From the NCBI GenBank assembly GCA_963789535.1, contig CAWBKU010000005.1, positions 1,612,001-1,676,000 of the forward strand: a stretch of 64,000 nt of DNA, read 5' to 3'. Below are positions 32,474-42,599 of the stretch, in pieces. The number at the start of each line of letters is the position of its first letter. Position 1 is the first letter of the stretch. The notes under the pieces were generated by a model. The model was not told the DNA's origin, made no database searches, and worked only from the letters and a program-made list of their open reading frames with translations. A program made the position numbers and the translations under genes. This DNA is from CAVXHQ01 sp963789535. GTDB lineage: Bacteria > Pseudomonadota > Alphaproteobacteria > Rhodobacterales > Rhodobacteraceae.

Positions 32474-34770
32474 CGCCGGGCGAGAAGGTTCGCCATGAGC
32501 CGGAACCCGCCGGGCACGAGGGCGGCCATTTGCAGGTGCAGGCCGAGGGCCACGTGGCTGTGGCGTCCGGTGCCGATGTCGGCGGACAGGAGCGCGCCAT
32601 GGTGCGGCGCCTCGCCCGGGTCGGCCATCGAGACGAGGGGGACATAGGCGTCGTCCCACGATTTCGCGAAATAGAGACCACGCTCCTTGACCCAGCCGTC
32701 CCAGTCTTCGGGGCCGATGACGTTCGGGGCGGTCAGGACCGGGTGGTCGGGGGCCAGATGCGTGACCTGCGCCGTTTCGTCGGTGACGCGCCAGCGCAGG
32801 GACGGCTGACCGATCTCGAGGTGCGCGGGCGGGGTGGCGTCGGCGTCCCAGGCGTCCCACGGACGGTGGTAGAGGGTGACGAGGGTGCCGCCGGCGCGGG
32901 TCCAGGCGTGCAGCGCGGGCAGGGCGGCGGTGAGGGCGGGACGGAAGCGGAACGCGAAGACCCCGACGATCAGGCTGTCGAGGGCATCGAAGGGCGAAGT
33001 GCCGGCGAGGGCGTCGTCGTCGATCGACGTCACGGCCATGCCCATCGCCGCGAGTGCTGCGGGCACCGCGTCGTTGCCGCCGCCGACATAGCCCACGCGC
33101 ACGTCCGGCAGGGCGATATGCGCCGCGCGCACCCGCAGCACGGCGGGCGTGGTGCGCAGGCGCGGTCCGGTATGCGGGGCGGAGAGGCGATGGGCACTGC
33201 GGGCGGGTGCGCCGCTCAGGTGCAGCGGCAGGTCGGTCAGGCCGGGCGGGAGATCGGGCGGTGGGCCGAGAGCCACGTCGTTCCCGGTCCAGTCCTGCGT
33301 CCAGCCGTCCGGCAGGTCGAACGTCGGGCCGGTGCCGCGCAGGGCGGTCAGGGTGGTGGCCAGCGGTGTGGGGGCTGCGAGGTTGAGGAGAAGGCCCGCA
33401 GGGGCGGGCGTGGCGGAGACTGTGGGCACGACCTGCGGCGTGCTGTCGAGGGCGATGTCGCGGGTCACGTCGAGGCCGCCGATCCGGGCCGTCAGGCGCA
33501 GGGCGGGCGCGGACGGTACGAGGGGGTCGTAGGTTTCGGGGCAGGGGTCGGACGGGGGCACGTCCGGGCCGATCACGAGCCGCTCGCCATCGAGGGACCA
33601 TCCGTCCGGCAGGACCGTCGAAACATTCAGCGCCGATGCCGTGCCTGCCCGCGTCTCGACGGCAAAGGCCGTCGTTCCGCCCGGGGCCAGCCAGTCGTCG
33701 GCGACGGTGCCCGCGACGCGGATCCCTGCGGCGAGGTGGAGGACGCGGGTCAGTTGACGCTCTTTCAGGGCAAGACGGTGGGCATCGCCCGGGCCGGGGG
33801 TCGCGGTGCGGATGAGGGTGAGGGCGCGGGCGGCGGCGGCGATCACCTGCGGGCCGCCCGGAAAGGCGGCGACGGCGGCGTCCATGGCGTCCTGCGCCCC
33901 GGCCAGTCCGAGATCGGCGAGGTTGCGCGGCAGGTTGTCGGTCAGGGCACCCGCATCGTCGCCGACGCGGGATCGCGCCAGATGCAGCGGCCAGTCGTGG
34001 CCCTCGCCCGCCCAGCGGCCCATTCCTTGGGTGCGGTGGAACATGCGGCTGTGCTGGCCCATCTCGGCCCAGCTCCACCCCGTGACCGGATCGTCGCCGG
34101 TGCCCGTCACCGTCACCGTGGCGGCGGGCGGCGGCACCTCGTCGTCATAGGCAGCGCCACCGCCGCCCCAGGCCGGAAGGTAGAGTTTCGAGACCGCCCA
34201 GACCGGCAGGTCAGAGCCGTCGAAGCCGGGGTCGGCGGCGGCGTCGAACGCCAGATGCGCGGCCTGCGTCATCGCGCGGTGGTGGCCGTGCTGGCCCGGC
34301 ACGTCGAGGAAGGTGGGGATCAGGATGTCGGGCCTTTCGGACCGGATCACGTGCACGAACCGCGCGAGGGTCCGTGACCGCCCCCATCTTTCAAGGGTCT
34401 CCTCGCCCGACTTGGAAAAGCCGAAGTCCACGAGGCTGTCGTCGGGCGCCGACGGCAGCCACCACAGCCGCATGTCGAGACTTTCCGCCGCCCGCTCCAT
34501 CTCCGCCGTGCGCAGCGCGCCGAGGTCCGCGCCAGACGCCGTGCCGATGTCGTTCTGCCCGCCCTCGCCCCGGGTCGAGCAGGCGTAGGAGAGCGAGAGG
34601 CCGTCGCGGAACCGCAGCGCCGCCAGCATCTCGGACGTCTCGTCGTCGGGGTGCGCGCCCGATTGCAGAAGCGACGTGCACGACCGGAGCGCGGTCAGCG
34701 CCAGCCAGAGGTCGGTCAGGCGGGAATGGCTGCGGCTGTGGCCGAGGCGTTCGCGGTCTGTGCGGGGCAT
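32470..34770 (-). CDS. Large PIG-L family deacetylase
   Basis: The N-terminal 250 residues are a PIG-L/LmbE deacetylase: the zinc motif SGAHPDDETSEMLAALRFRD (A-H-P-D-D-E) near residue 39, SYACSTRGEGGQNDIG and HGHHRAMTQAAH. The remaining 500 residues contain beta-rich segments and a glutamine-amidotransferase-like part near the C-terminus (LIVGVFAFRFRPAL, GGTLVTLYHRPWDAWD). The total of 766 residues matches long PIG-L proteins seen beside sugar transport genes. It removes acetyl groups from N-acetyl sugars or related glycosides. No signal peptide is seen. It lies on the minus strand between the ROK regulator and the EamA gene. Confidence 0.85.
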   Translation of the reverse strand: MPRTDRERLGHSRSHSRLTDLWLALTALRSCTSLLQSGAHPDDETSEMLAALRFRDGLSLSYACSTRGEGGQNDIGTASGADLGALRTAEMERAAESLDMRLWWLPSAPDDSLVDFGFSKSGEETLERWGRSRTLARFVHVIRSERPDILIPTFLDVPGQHGHHRAMTQAAHLAFDAAADPGFDGSDLPVWAVSKLYLPAWGGGGAAYDDEVPPPAATVTVTGTGDDPVTGWSWAEMGQHSRMFHRTQGMGRWAGEGHDWPLHLARSRVGDDAGALTDNLPRNLADLGLAGAQDAMDAAVAAFPGGPQVIAAAARALTLIRTATPGPGDAHRLALKERQLTRVLHLAAGIRVAGTVADDWLAPGGTTAFAVETRAGTASALNVSTVLPDGWSLDGERLVIGPDVPPSDPCPETYDPLVPSAPALRLTARIGGLDVTRDIALDSTPQVVPTVSATPAPAGLLLNLAAPTPLATTLTALRGTGPTFDLPDGWTQDWTGNDVALGPPPDLPPGLTDLPLHLSGAPARSAHRLSAPHTGPRLRTTPAVLRVRAAHIALPDVRVGYVGGGNDAVPAALAAMGMAVTSIDDDALAGTSPFDALDSLIVGVFAFRFRPALTAALPALHAWTRAGGTLVTLYHRPWDAWDADATPPAHLEIGQPSLRWRVTDETAQVTHLAPDHPVLTAPNVIGPEDWDGWVKERGLYFAKSWDDAYVPLVSMADPGEAPHHGALLSADIGTGRHSHVALGLHLQMAALVPGGFRLMANLLARR

Positions 34771-34780
34771 GGCAAACCTC

Positions 34781-35971
34781 TCAGGCGGGCGGATCGAGGG
34801 TGGGGGTGAAGATGCGGTCGACAACGAGAGCGCCCGCGCCGAGGGCCGCGGTCATCCGGCCCGCGGCGCCGCGCATGAGGCGCGGATGGCGCCGGTCGGC
34901 GCGGGCCGCGACCGAGGCGCGCGACAGCGGGATATGCGCTATGAGCCGGTCGAGCAGCGCATCGGGCAGCGCACCGCCGAGGATCACGGTCTGCGGATCG
35001 AACAGGTTCTCGACGACCTGCACCGCCTGCGCGAGGGCGGCACCTGCCTCCTGGAGCCAGAACGTGACTGCGCGGTGGTCCGCGGTCAGCGCCGCCGCGA
35101 TATCCTCGACCGTCTGCCCAGGCATGCCCGCGGCCCCCAGCCTCCCGGCCAGGGCCAGACGGCTGGCCACCGATTGCAGGCTGCGGCCGCGGAACGGACC
35201 GGCGACCTGGATGTGCCCGATCTCGCCCGCGTTGCCGAAGGCGCCGCGCAGCAGGGTGTCGTTCGCGACGAGGCCGAGGCCGATGCCGGTGCCGAAATAG
35301 AGGAACGCATAGGTCGAGAGACCGCGCGCGACGCCGCACACCCGTTCGGCGACCGCCGCCGCATTGGCGTCGTTCTCGACCAGCACCGGCAGGCCGAGAC
35401 GGTCCTGGAACCAGTCCTGAACGGCCCAGTCCTGCACGGCGATGCCGGACCAGCCGGGCAGCTCCGTCGCCGGGTCAGACAGGCCGGTCGCACCGAAGGG
35501 TCCGGGCACGACGAGGCCCACGCCGCGCAGGCGGTCGGGCGCGATGCCCGCCCCCCTCAGCGCCGTGGCCCGCAGCGCCGCGACCTCGGTCAGCACGGCC
35601 TCCGGGTCGGCGTGGGGCAGGGCGCGGCGGTCCGACCAGACGGCGCGCCCCGACAGATCGACGAGGGCGGCCAGCAGCGCATCGGGTCGCACCTCGACGC
35701 CGAGTGCATAGCCGCCGCAGGCCTTCACGCCATATTGCACCGCCGGTTGCCCGCGCGCGCCGGTGCGGCGCCCGACCTCTTCGACCAGACCCTCGTCCAC
35801 CAGGTCGGCGATGATGTTGCTCACCGCCTGGGTCGTCAGTCCCGAGGTCCGCGCGATGGCCGCCCGGCCCGCCCCGCCCTCGCTGCGCACCAGCCGCAGC
35901 ACCAATCCGCGGTTGTAGGCGCGGCTGCGTCCGGCGTTCGAGCCGGGGAATCGGGGGGCAATCTGATCCAT
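34781..35971 (-). CDS. ROK-family transcriptional regulator
   Basis: A 396-residue NagC/XylR-type repressor: a winged helix-turn-helix at residues 20-80 (RAAIARTSGLTTQAVSNIIA, GLVEEVGRRTGARGQPAVQY) followed by a ROK kinase-like sugar-sensing domain (GVGLVVPGPFG, ENDANAAAVAERV, GTGIGLGLV, AGEIGHIQV). The usual C-x-C-G-x-x-G-C zinc motif after GHIQV is missing and is replaced by AGPFRGRSLQS. It is divergent from the CUT1 operon at 36075 and 10 bp upstream of the PIG-L gene, so it likely controls both. Confidence 0.9.
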   Translation of the reverse strand: MDQIAPRFPGSNAGRSRAYNRGLVLRLVRSEGGAGRAAIARTSGLTTQAVSNIIADLVDEGLVEEVGRRTGARGQPAVQYGVKACGGYALGVEVRPDALLAALVDLSGRAVWSDRRALPHADPEAVLTEVAALRATALRGAGIAPDRLRGVGLVVPGPFGATGLSDPATELPGWSGIAVQDWAVQDWFQDRLGLPVLVENDANAAAVAERVCGVARGLSTYAFLYFGTGIGLGLVANDTLLRGAFGNAGEIGHIQVAGPFRGRSLQSVASRLALAGRLGAAGMPGQTVEDIAAALTADHRAVTFWLQEAGAALAQAVQVVENLFDPQTVILGGALPDALLDRLIAHIPLSRASVAARADRRHPRLMRGAAGRMTAALGAGALVVDRIFTPTLDPPA

Positions 35972-35992
35972 CGCCCCTGACTACGCCATGCG

Positions 35993-36022
35993 GGTTGAAA
36001 GCTCAATTCGATTGACTTAACC
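35993..36022. promoter_or_regulatory. Candidate ROK operator in the divergent promoter
   Basis: TCAAT-TCG-ATTGA at 36003-36015 is a perfect 5-bp dyad inside an AT-rich patch in otherwise GC-rich DNA. GGTT (35993-35996) and AACC (36019-36022) flank it. The site lies between the ROK start (35971) and the binding-protein start (36075). It is an inferred operator only. Confidence 0.4.
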
Positions 36023-36074
36023 TCGACCCCATCGCCGAGTCGACATGCACCACAACATCAGGGGGGATCATCGA

Positions 36075-37325
36075 ATGATCGCAATGACCAGACGCGCCAT
36101 CCTTGCGGGCACCGCAACGCTTGCCTTTGCCGGCACCGCCCGGGCCCAGGTCGAGATCGAGTACTGGCAGTATTTCTTCGAAGAGCGCGTGGAGGCGATG
36201 GATATCCTGATCGCCAATTTCGAGGCGGCAAATCCGGGCATCACCGTCGTCATGACGACCTTTCCCTACGCCGACTACCGCACCAAGGTCGCGGCCTCGA
36301 TCCCCGCGGGCGAGGGGCCGGACGTGGTGCAATTGTTCTACGGCTGGCTGAACGACTACGTCCAGGCCGACCTGATCCAGCCGCTGCCGTCGGACGTGTT
36401 TCCCGCCGCCGAGATCGAGGCGGACTTCTTTCCCATGGTCCAGGCGATGAAGATCGACGGCGACTACTGGGCGTTGCCGACCGCCGTGCGCAGCCTCGCG
36501 CTGTTCTACAACGAGCGCCTGCTCGAGGCGGCGGGTATCGACGGCCCCGCCACCACCCTCGAGGAGCTGGTCGCGCAGGGGCAGATGCTGACCGAGCGCG
36601 ACGGTGCGGGCAACATCACCACCGTCGGCATCACCACCGGGATGAACGGCCAGGACCACCACTGGGTCCGCGAGGTGCTGTTCCGGCAGTTCGGCGCCGT
36701 GCCCTACACCGACGACTACCGCACCGCGACCTACGACAGCGCCGAAGGCGTCGACGCGCTGCAATGGTATATGGACCTGCAAATGGGCGACGACGCGATC
36801 TCGCAGTCGGGGTTCATGGACGAGGCGCAGGCCGCGTTCAAGGCGGGGCGCGCCGCCTATCACATCGACGGCTCGTTTCGCATCGGCGCGCTGGCCGATG
36901 CCCGCGGCCTGAACTGGGGCGTGACCGAACTGCCGGTGGGACCGAACGGCGAGCGGTCGAACTATGCCTCCTATTGGGTCAACGCCATCACCTCGGGCGC
37001 GCAGGGCGAGGAATACGATGCGGCGGTGAAGTTCATGGAATACGTGACCTCCGACGAGGCGATGCAGATCTGGCTCGATACGGTGGGCGAGCTGCCGGCC
37101 AAGCCGTCGGCGGCCGAGGTGGCCAGCGACGATCCGATCTACGGCCCGTTCGTCCGCGGCCTCGACTATGCCCACACCACGATCTTCGCCGACGAGAGCG
37201 CGCAGCGGCAGGTGCTGGCCGACGCGGTCAGCCGGATCGAGCTGGAGGGGCAGTCGCCCGCCGACAGCCTGGCGCAGGCGCAGACCGAAGAACAGGCGAT
37301 CCTCGACAGCTATTACGCCGAGTGA
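36075..37325 (+). CDS. Sugar ABC transporter substrate-binding protein (CUT1)
   Basis: A 416-residue extracellular solute-binding protein (SBP_bac_1 type). The signal MIAMTRRAILAGTATLAFAG has cleavage after ARA-Q, with an arginine pair. Mature features include VEIEYWQYFFEERVEAMD, AGEGPDVVQLFYGWL and NYASYWVNAITSGAQG. It captures an unknown sugar or glycoside for the two permeases downstream. ATG 36075 is preferred over 36045 because it puts the signal peptide at the start; ATG 36084 is also possible. A perfect stem-loop follows at 37346. Confidence 0.9.
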   Translation: MIAMTRRAILAGTATLAFAGTARAQVEIEYWQYFFEERVEAMDILIANFEAANPGITVVMTTFPYADYRTKVAASIPAGEGPDVVQLFYGWLNDYVQADLIQPLPSDVFPAAEIEADFFPMVQAMKIDGDYWALPTAVRSLALFYNERLLEAAGIDGPATTLEELVAQGQMLTERDGAGNITTVGITTGMNGQDHHWVREVLFRQFGAVPYTDDYRTATYDSAEGVDALQWYMDLQMGDDAISQSGFMDEAQAAFKAGRAAYHIDGSFRIGALADARGLNWGVTELPVGPNGERSNYASYWVNAITSGAQGEEYDAAVKFMEYVTSDEAMQIWLDTVGELPAKPSAAEVASDDPIYGPFVRGLDYAHTTIFADESAQRQVLADAVSRIELEGQSPADSLAQAQTEEQAILDSYYAE

Positions 37326-37345
37326 CCTGCCCCTGAAACGCCTGT

Positions 37346-37370
37346 GCCGCGCCGGTCCGTCCGGCGCGGC
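37346..37370 (+). terminator. Intercistronic stem-loop after the CUT1 binding-protein gene
   Basis: GCCGCGCCGG (37346-37355), loop TCCGT, CCGGCGCGGC (37361-37370): a perfect 10-bp stem in the 70-bp gap before the first permease. No T run follows. It probably stabilises or limits read-through, as in other binding-protein operons. Confidence 0.65.
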
Positions 37371-37395
37371 GACGCCATCCAACGCCGGGGCTGCC

Positions 37396-38289
37396 ATGTC
37401 GTTCTATCGCGACCTTTCGATCAAGAACAAACAGGTGGTCTGGGCGTGGGGCTTTCTCGCCGTGCCGATCGTGTTCTACGTCGTCATCCGGTTCTATCCG
37501 ACCGGCAACGCCTTCGTGCTGTCGTTCATGGACTGGAACCTGCTCGGCGAGAAATCCTGGATCGGGCTCGAGAACTACCGAACGCTGTTCTCCGACCCGG
37601 TGTTCTGGAAGGTGTTCGGCAACACGTTCCTCTATCTCGCCATCGGCACCCCCGTCAGCCTCGTGCTGTCGTTCCTGATCGCCTATCAGCTCGATCAGGT
37701 GCGGTTCATGCACAACACCCTGCGGGCGCTCTATTTCCTGCCGTTCATGACCTCCGCCGTGGCGATGGCATGGGTCTGGCGCTGGTTCTACCAGCCGGTT
37801 CCCATCGGCGTGTTCAACAATTTCCTCGCGTCCTTCGGGATGGAGCAGATCGCCTTCCTGAACTCGACCACCAACGCGCTGCCCTCGGTTCTGGCACCCG
37901 CCATCTGGATGGGGCTGGGGTTCCAGATCATCATCTTCATGGCCGGCCTGCGCGCCATCCCCCAGAGCTATTACGAGGCCGCGCGTATCGACGGCGTCGG
38001 CACCTGGACGACCCTGTGGGAGATCACGCTGCCGCTCCTGCGCCCGACCATCGTGTTCCTCGTCGTGTTCTCCTCGATCGGGTTCCTGCGCATCTTCGAC
38101 ATCGTGTTCAACATGACCTCGAACAATCCGGGCGGGCCGCTGAATGCCACCAAACCGCTCGTCCTGATGATCTATCAGACCGCGTTCTCGTCCTATGACA
38201 TGGGCTATGCCGCTGCGCAGACGGTCGTGCTGTTCACGATCCTTCTGATCGTGAGCCTGCTGCAACTCCGCCTGCTGAGGGATCGCTGA
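37396..38289 (+). CDS. CUT1 sugar ABC transporter permease (MalF-like)
   Basis: A 297-residue inner-membrane permease with six helices. It starts MSFYRDLSIKNKQVVWAWGF and has the EAA loop YYEAARIDGVGTWTTLWEIT near residue 200, which contacts the ATPase. It lies one base before the second permease. The ATPase encoded at 40654 is likely its partner. Confidence 0.92.
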   Translation: MSFYRDLSIKNKQVVWAWGFLAVPIVFYVVIRFYPTGNAFVLSFMDWNLLGEKSWIGLENYRTLFSDPVFWKVFGNTFLYLAIGTPVSLVLSFLIAYQLDQVRFMHNTLRALYFLPFMTSAVAMAWVWRWFYQPVPIGVFNNFLASFGMEQIAFLNSTTNALPSVLAPAIWMGLGFQIIIFMAGLRAIPQSYYEAARIDGVGTWTTLWEITLPLLRPTIVFLVVFSSIGFLRIFDIVFNMTSNNPGGPLNATKPLVLMIYQTAFSSYDMGYAAAQTVVLFTILLIVSLLQLRLLRDR

Positions 38290-38290
38290 C

Positions 38291-39172
38291 ATGGTTGCCG
38301 CGCCCGACGTCGAGATCAAGGCCTCCTCCGCCGCGCTGATGCGCGCAAGCAGCCGCAGGGCGACCGGCTGGGCGCAATACGTGCGCTGGCTCATCCTCTT
38401 CGCGGGCGGGGTCGCGATGGTCATGCCGATCGTCTACATGCTCTCGACCTCGTTCAAGTTTCCGTTCGAGGTGTTCAACCTCAACCTCATCCCCGAGGAA
38501 CCGACGCTCGAGAACTACAGCTATGTCCTGTCGGATTCGCGGTTCCCGACGTGGTTCGCCAATTCCCTCGTGATCGCCGTCGCCACCACCGTCTCGAACG
38601 TCTTCTTCGACAGCCTCATCGGCTATACCCTGTGCAAGTTCACCTTCCGCGGCCGCTACATCGTCTTCATCGCGATCCTGTCGACGCTGATGATCCCGAC
38701 CGAGATGCTGGTGATCCCGTGGTATCTGATGAGCCAGCAGTTCGGCTGGCTCGACAGCTATTGGGGGATCATGTTCCCCGGCATGATGACCGCCTTCGGC
38801 GTGTTCCTGATGAAGCAGTTCTTCGAGTCCGTGCCCGACGACTTCCTCGAGGCGGCGCGGATCGACGGGCTGAACGAGTTCCAGATCTGGTGGACGGTGG
38901 CCATGCCGCTGGTGAAACCGGCGCTGGCGGCGCTCGCGATCTTCGTGTTCCTGGGCAACTGGACCGCGTTCATCTGGCCGCTGATCGTGACCAATTCGGT
39001 CGAGATGTACACGCTTCCCGTCGGCCTCACGACCTTTGCCGTCGAGCAGGCCGTCGAATGGGAACTCATCATGACGGGTGCCGCGATCTCGGTGCTGCCG
39101 ACGCTGATCGTGTTCCTGGTGTTCCAGCGGTATATCATCCAGGGCGTGGTGATGGCCGGTCTCAAGGGATGA
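38291..39172 (+). CDS. CUT1 sugar ABC transporter permease (MalG-like)
   Basis: A 293-residue permease with six predicted helices and the EAA loop FLEAARIDGLNEFQIWWTVA. The N-terminal 35 residues (MVAAPDVEIKASSAALMRAS...) are a short cytoplasmic extension. Its stop overlaps the start of the lyase-like gene (ATGA at 39169), so the enzyme is translated with the transporter. Confidence 0.92.
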   Translation: MVAAPDVEIKASSAALMRASSRRATGWAQYVRWLILFAGGVAMVMPIVYMLSTSFKFPFEVFNLNLIPEEPTLENYSYVLSDSRFPTWFANSLVIAVATTVSNVFFDSLIGYTLCKFTFRGRYIVFIAILSTLMIPTEMLVIPWYLMSQQFGWLDSYWGIMFPGMMTAFGVFLMKQFFESVPDDFLEAARIDGLNEFQIWWTVAMPLVKPALAALAIFVFLGNWTAFIWPLIVTNSVEMYTLPVGLTTFAVEQAVEWELIMTGAAISVLPTLIVFLVFQRYIIQGVVMAGLKG

Positions 39173-40653
39173 CGCTGGCCGATACTTTTCCGCACCCGGT
39201 CTACGCCGAGACCGTGCTTGGCCCCCTCTTCGACGGGGTCAAGGCGCATTATGCTGTCCACATGGGCGCGATCAACCGGGCGCATCTGGCGATGCTCGGC
39301 GAAACGGAGATCCTGACGCGCGAGCAGACCGGCAAGATCTGCCGCGCGCTGCGCGAGATCGAACGGACCGACCCATCGACGCTCACCTATCGCGGCGAAT
39401 ACGAGGACTACTTCTTCTACGTCGAGGCCGAACTGCGCCGCATCCTCGGTCCCGATCTGGGCGGTATGCTGCACACCGCCCGGTCGCGCAACGACATGGA
39501 CCACACGCTGTTCAAGATGGCGCTGCGGACCCGGACGGACGCGATGCTTGGCGGGCTGATGGCGCTGGCGCAGGCCATCCTCGAGAAGTCGCGCGCCGAG
39601 GCGGAGACGCTGGTGGTGGCCTATACCCACGGCCAGCCTGCGCAGCCCTCTACGTTCGGGCACTATCTCGCCGCCGCACTCGAAACCCTGCTGTCCGACA
39701 TCCAGCGACTGGTGCACGCCCGCGAGGCCCTCGACCTGTGCCCGATGGGGGCCGCCGCGATCACCACCAGCGGCTTTCCCATCGACCGGCACCGGATGGC
39801 CGAGTTGCTGGGGTTCAGCGCACCGAAACGCAATTCCTACGGCTGCATCGCGTCGGTCGACTACATCACCGGCCTCTACTCCGCGCTGAAACTGCCGTTC
39901 CTGCACCTCGGGCGCCTCGTGCAGGACTTTCAGTTCTGGACCGCGTTCGAGGTCGCGCAGATGCACGTGCCGGACAGCCTCGTGCAGATCAGTTCCATCA
40001 TGCCGCAAAAGCGCAACCCGGTGCCTATCGAGCATCTGCGCCACCTGTCGAGCGCCACCGTCGGCCATTGCGACGCGATGGTCGGGATCGTGCACAACAC
40101 GCCGTTCACCGACATGAACGACAGCGAGGGCGAGGCGCAGCAGGTGGGATATGCCGCCTTCGTCAGTGGAACGCGCGTCGCGGCCCTGCTTTCCTCGATG
40201 ATCCCGCTCGTCACGATCAACGCCGACCGTGTGGCCGCAACGACGGCAGCGGCCTGCATCACCGTCACCGAACTCGCCGACACGCTGGTCCGCGACGAGG
40301 GCCTGTCGTTCCGGCAGGCGCACCATGTCGCCGCGGTGACGGCGCGCGCGGTGATTGCCGCAAAGTTGCCGCTGGAGCAGGGATACGAGGGTTTTTCAGG
40401 CGCGTTCGAGGCCGAGACCGGACGCCAGCCGGCGATGGACCCTGCGACCTATGCCGACACCGTCTCTGCCCGGACATTCGTCGCCCGCCGCGCCCGTTTC
40501 GGCGGCCCCGCACCCGACGCACTGACCGAGGCGTTCGATGTCTACGCCAGGACGCTCGACGCCCTCAGGACGATCATCGCCCGGGGCCCCGACCGCATTG
40601 CGCGCGCCGATGCCGCCCGGGACGCCGCCTTCGACCGACTGCTGGAGACCTGA
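39169..40653 (+). CDS. Argininosuccinate-lyase-like C-N lyase in a sugar transport operon
   Basis: A 494-residue member of the fumarase/aspartase/argininosuccinate lyase superfamily. HTARSRNDMDHT, YTHGQPAQPSTFGHY and the flexible catalytic loop SSIMPQKRNPVP (about residues 275-284) are visible. True ArgH has YTHLQRAQP and RSRNDQ, which differ here. With its place between permease and ATPase genes of a sugar-type transporter, arginine synthesis is unlikely; elimination of an amine from an imported aminated or dicarboxylated compound, as in EDDS-lyase-type enzymes, is plausible. The substrate is unknown. It starts at ATG 39169 overlapping the permease stop. Confidence 0.85.
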   Translation: MTLADTFPHPVYAETVLGPLFDGVKAHYAVHMGAINRAHLAMLGETEILTREQTGKICRALREIERTDPSTLTYRGEYEDYFFYVEAELRRILGPDLGGMLHTARSRNDMDHTLFKMALRTRTDAMLGGLMALAQAILEKSRAEAETLVVAYTHGQPAQPSTFGHYLAAALETLLSDIQRLVHAREALDLCPMGAAAITTSGFPIDRHRMAELLGFSAPKRNSYGCIASVDYITGLYSALKLPFLHLGRLVQDFQFWTAFEVAQMHVPDSLVQISSIMPQKRNPVPIEHLRHLSSATVGHCDAMVGIVHNTPFTDMNDSEGEAQQVGYAAFVSGTRVAALLSSMIPLVTINADRVAATTAAACITVTELADTLVRDEGLSFRQAHHVAAVTARAVIAAKLPLEQGYEGFSGAFEAETGRQPAMDPATYADTVSARTFVARRARFGGPAPDALTEAFDVYARTLDALRTIIARGPDRIARADAARDAAFDRLLET

Positions 40654-41708
<1,055 letters not shown>

Positions 41709-41712
<4 letters not shown>

Positions 41713-42599
41713 GCGGCCCGCTCGACATCCTCTGCGCCGGGCGGCTCTATGCCGATCTGGTGTTCACCGGCCTCGATGCCGCACCCGAACCGGGGCGCGA
41801 GGTCTTTGCCGCCGGTCTCGCCATCGTGGCGGGCGGCGGCGCGCATATCACCGCCTGCTACGGCGCGGCACTCGGCCTTGACTGCGGGGTCTTCGGCGTG
41901 CTGCCCGCGGCGCCGTTCGACGCGGTGGTCCGCGAGGATCTGGCGCGCAACGGCGTGACGGCCCACGTCACGCCCGCGCTGCCCGGTGCCGATCCGCAGG
42001 TCACGGTCGCCACCGTCTTCGCCGGCGACCGCGCCTTCCTGACCCGCCGACCGGGCGCCGCATTGCCCGTGCCCCTGCGCCTGCCCGCCGCCCGGCACCT
42101 GCACATCGGCGAATTGACCACCGCCCTCGACCATCCCGGCCTGATCGGCGCGGCGCGCGCGGCGGGGATGAGCGTCTCGCTGGACTGCGGCTGGGATGCG
42201 GCGGCGTTCCTGCGACCCGAGGTAGCGGCGGTGATCGCCTCGGTCGATGTCTTCCTGCCGAACGAGGACGAGGCGGCGCGGCTTGCCGCACTTGCCCTGC
42301 CGGTCGTCGCGCGCCACGTCACGGTGACGAAACGGGGGGCTGCGGGGGCGTCGGCCCTCGGTCCGGGCGGGGCGATGACGACGGCGCCCGCAGCATCGGT
42401 GCAGGTCGTCGATACCACCGGCGCGGGGGATGCGTTCAACGCGGGGTTTCTGGCAGCGTGGCTCGGCGGGGCACCCCTCTCCGACTGCCTCGGGCAGGGC
42501 AACGCCTGCGGTGCGGTCGCGGTGGGCCGTATCGGCGGTGCCGGTGCCGTCCCACGGCTGACAGTCACGGAGCCGGCCCGCCATCCCGCGACAGGCTAG
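41709..42599 (+). CDS. PfkB-family carbohydrate kinase
   Basis: A 296-residue ribokinase-like kinase. GTG 41709 overlaps the ATPase stop and gives the family start MSGPLDILCAGRLYADLVFT. The C-terminal PfkB signature VQVVDTTGAGDAFNAGFLAA includes the catalytic aspartate and anion hole; GGGAHITACYGAALGL is the substrate-side motif. It probably phosphorylates the sugar moiety from the imported compound. Its stop TAG shares the CTAG tetramer with the stop of the convergent kinase gene. Confidence 0.9.

Noticed and set aside
39169..40653. Annotation as argH of arginine biosynthesis
   Set aside because: Key motifs differ (RSRNDM, YTHGQPAQP) and the gene is translationally coupled to a sugar-type permease.
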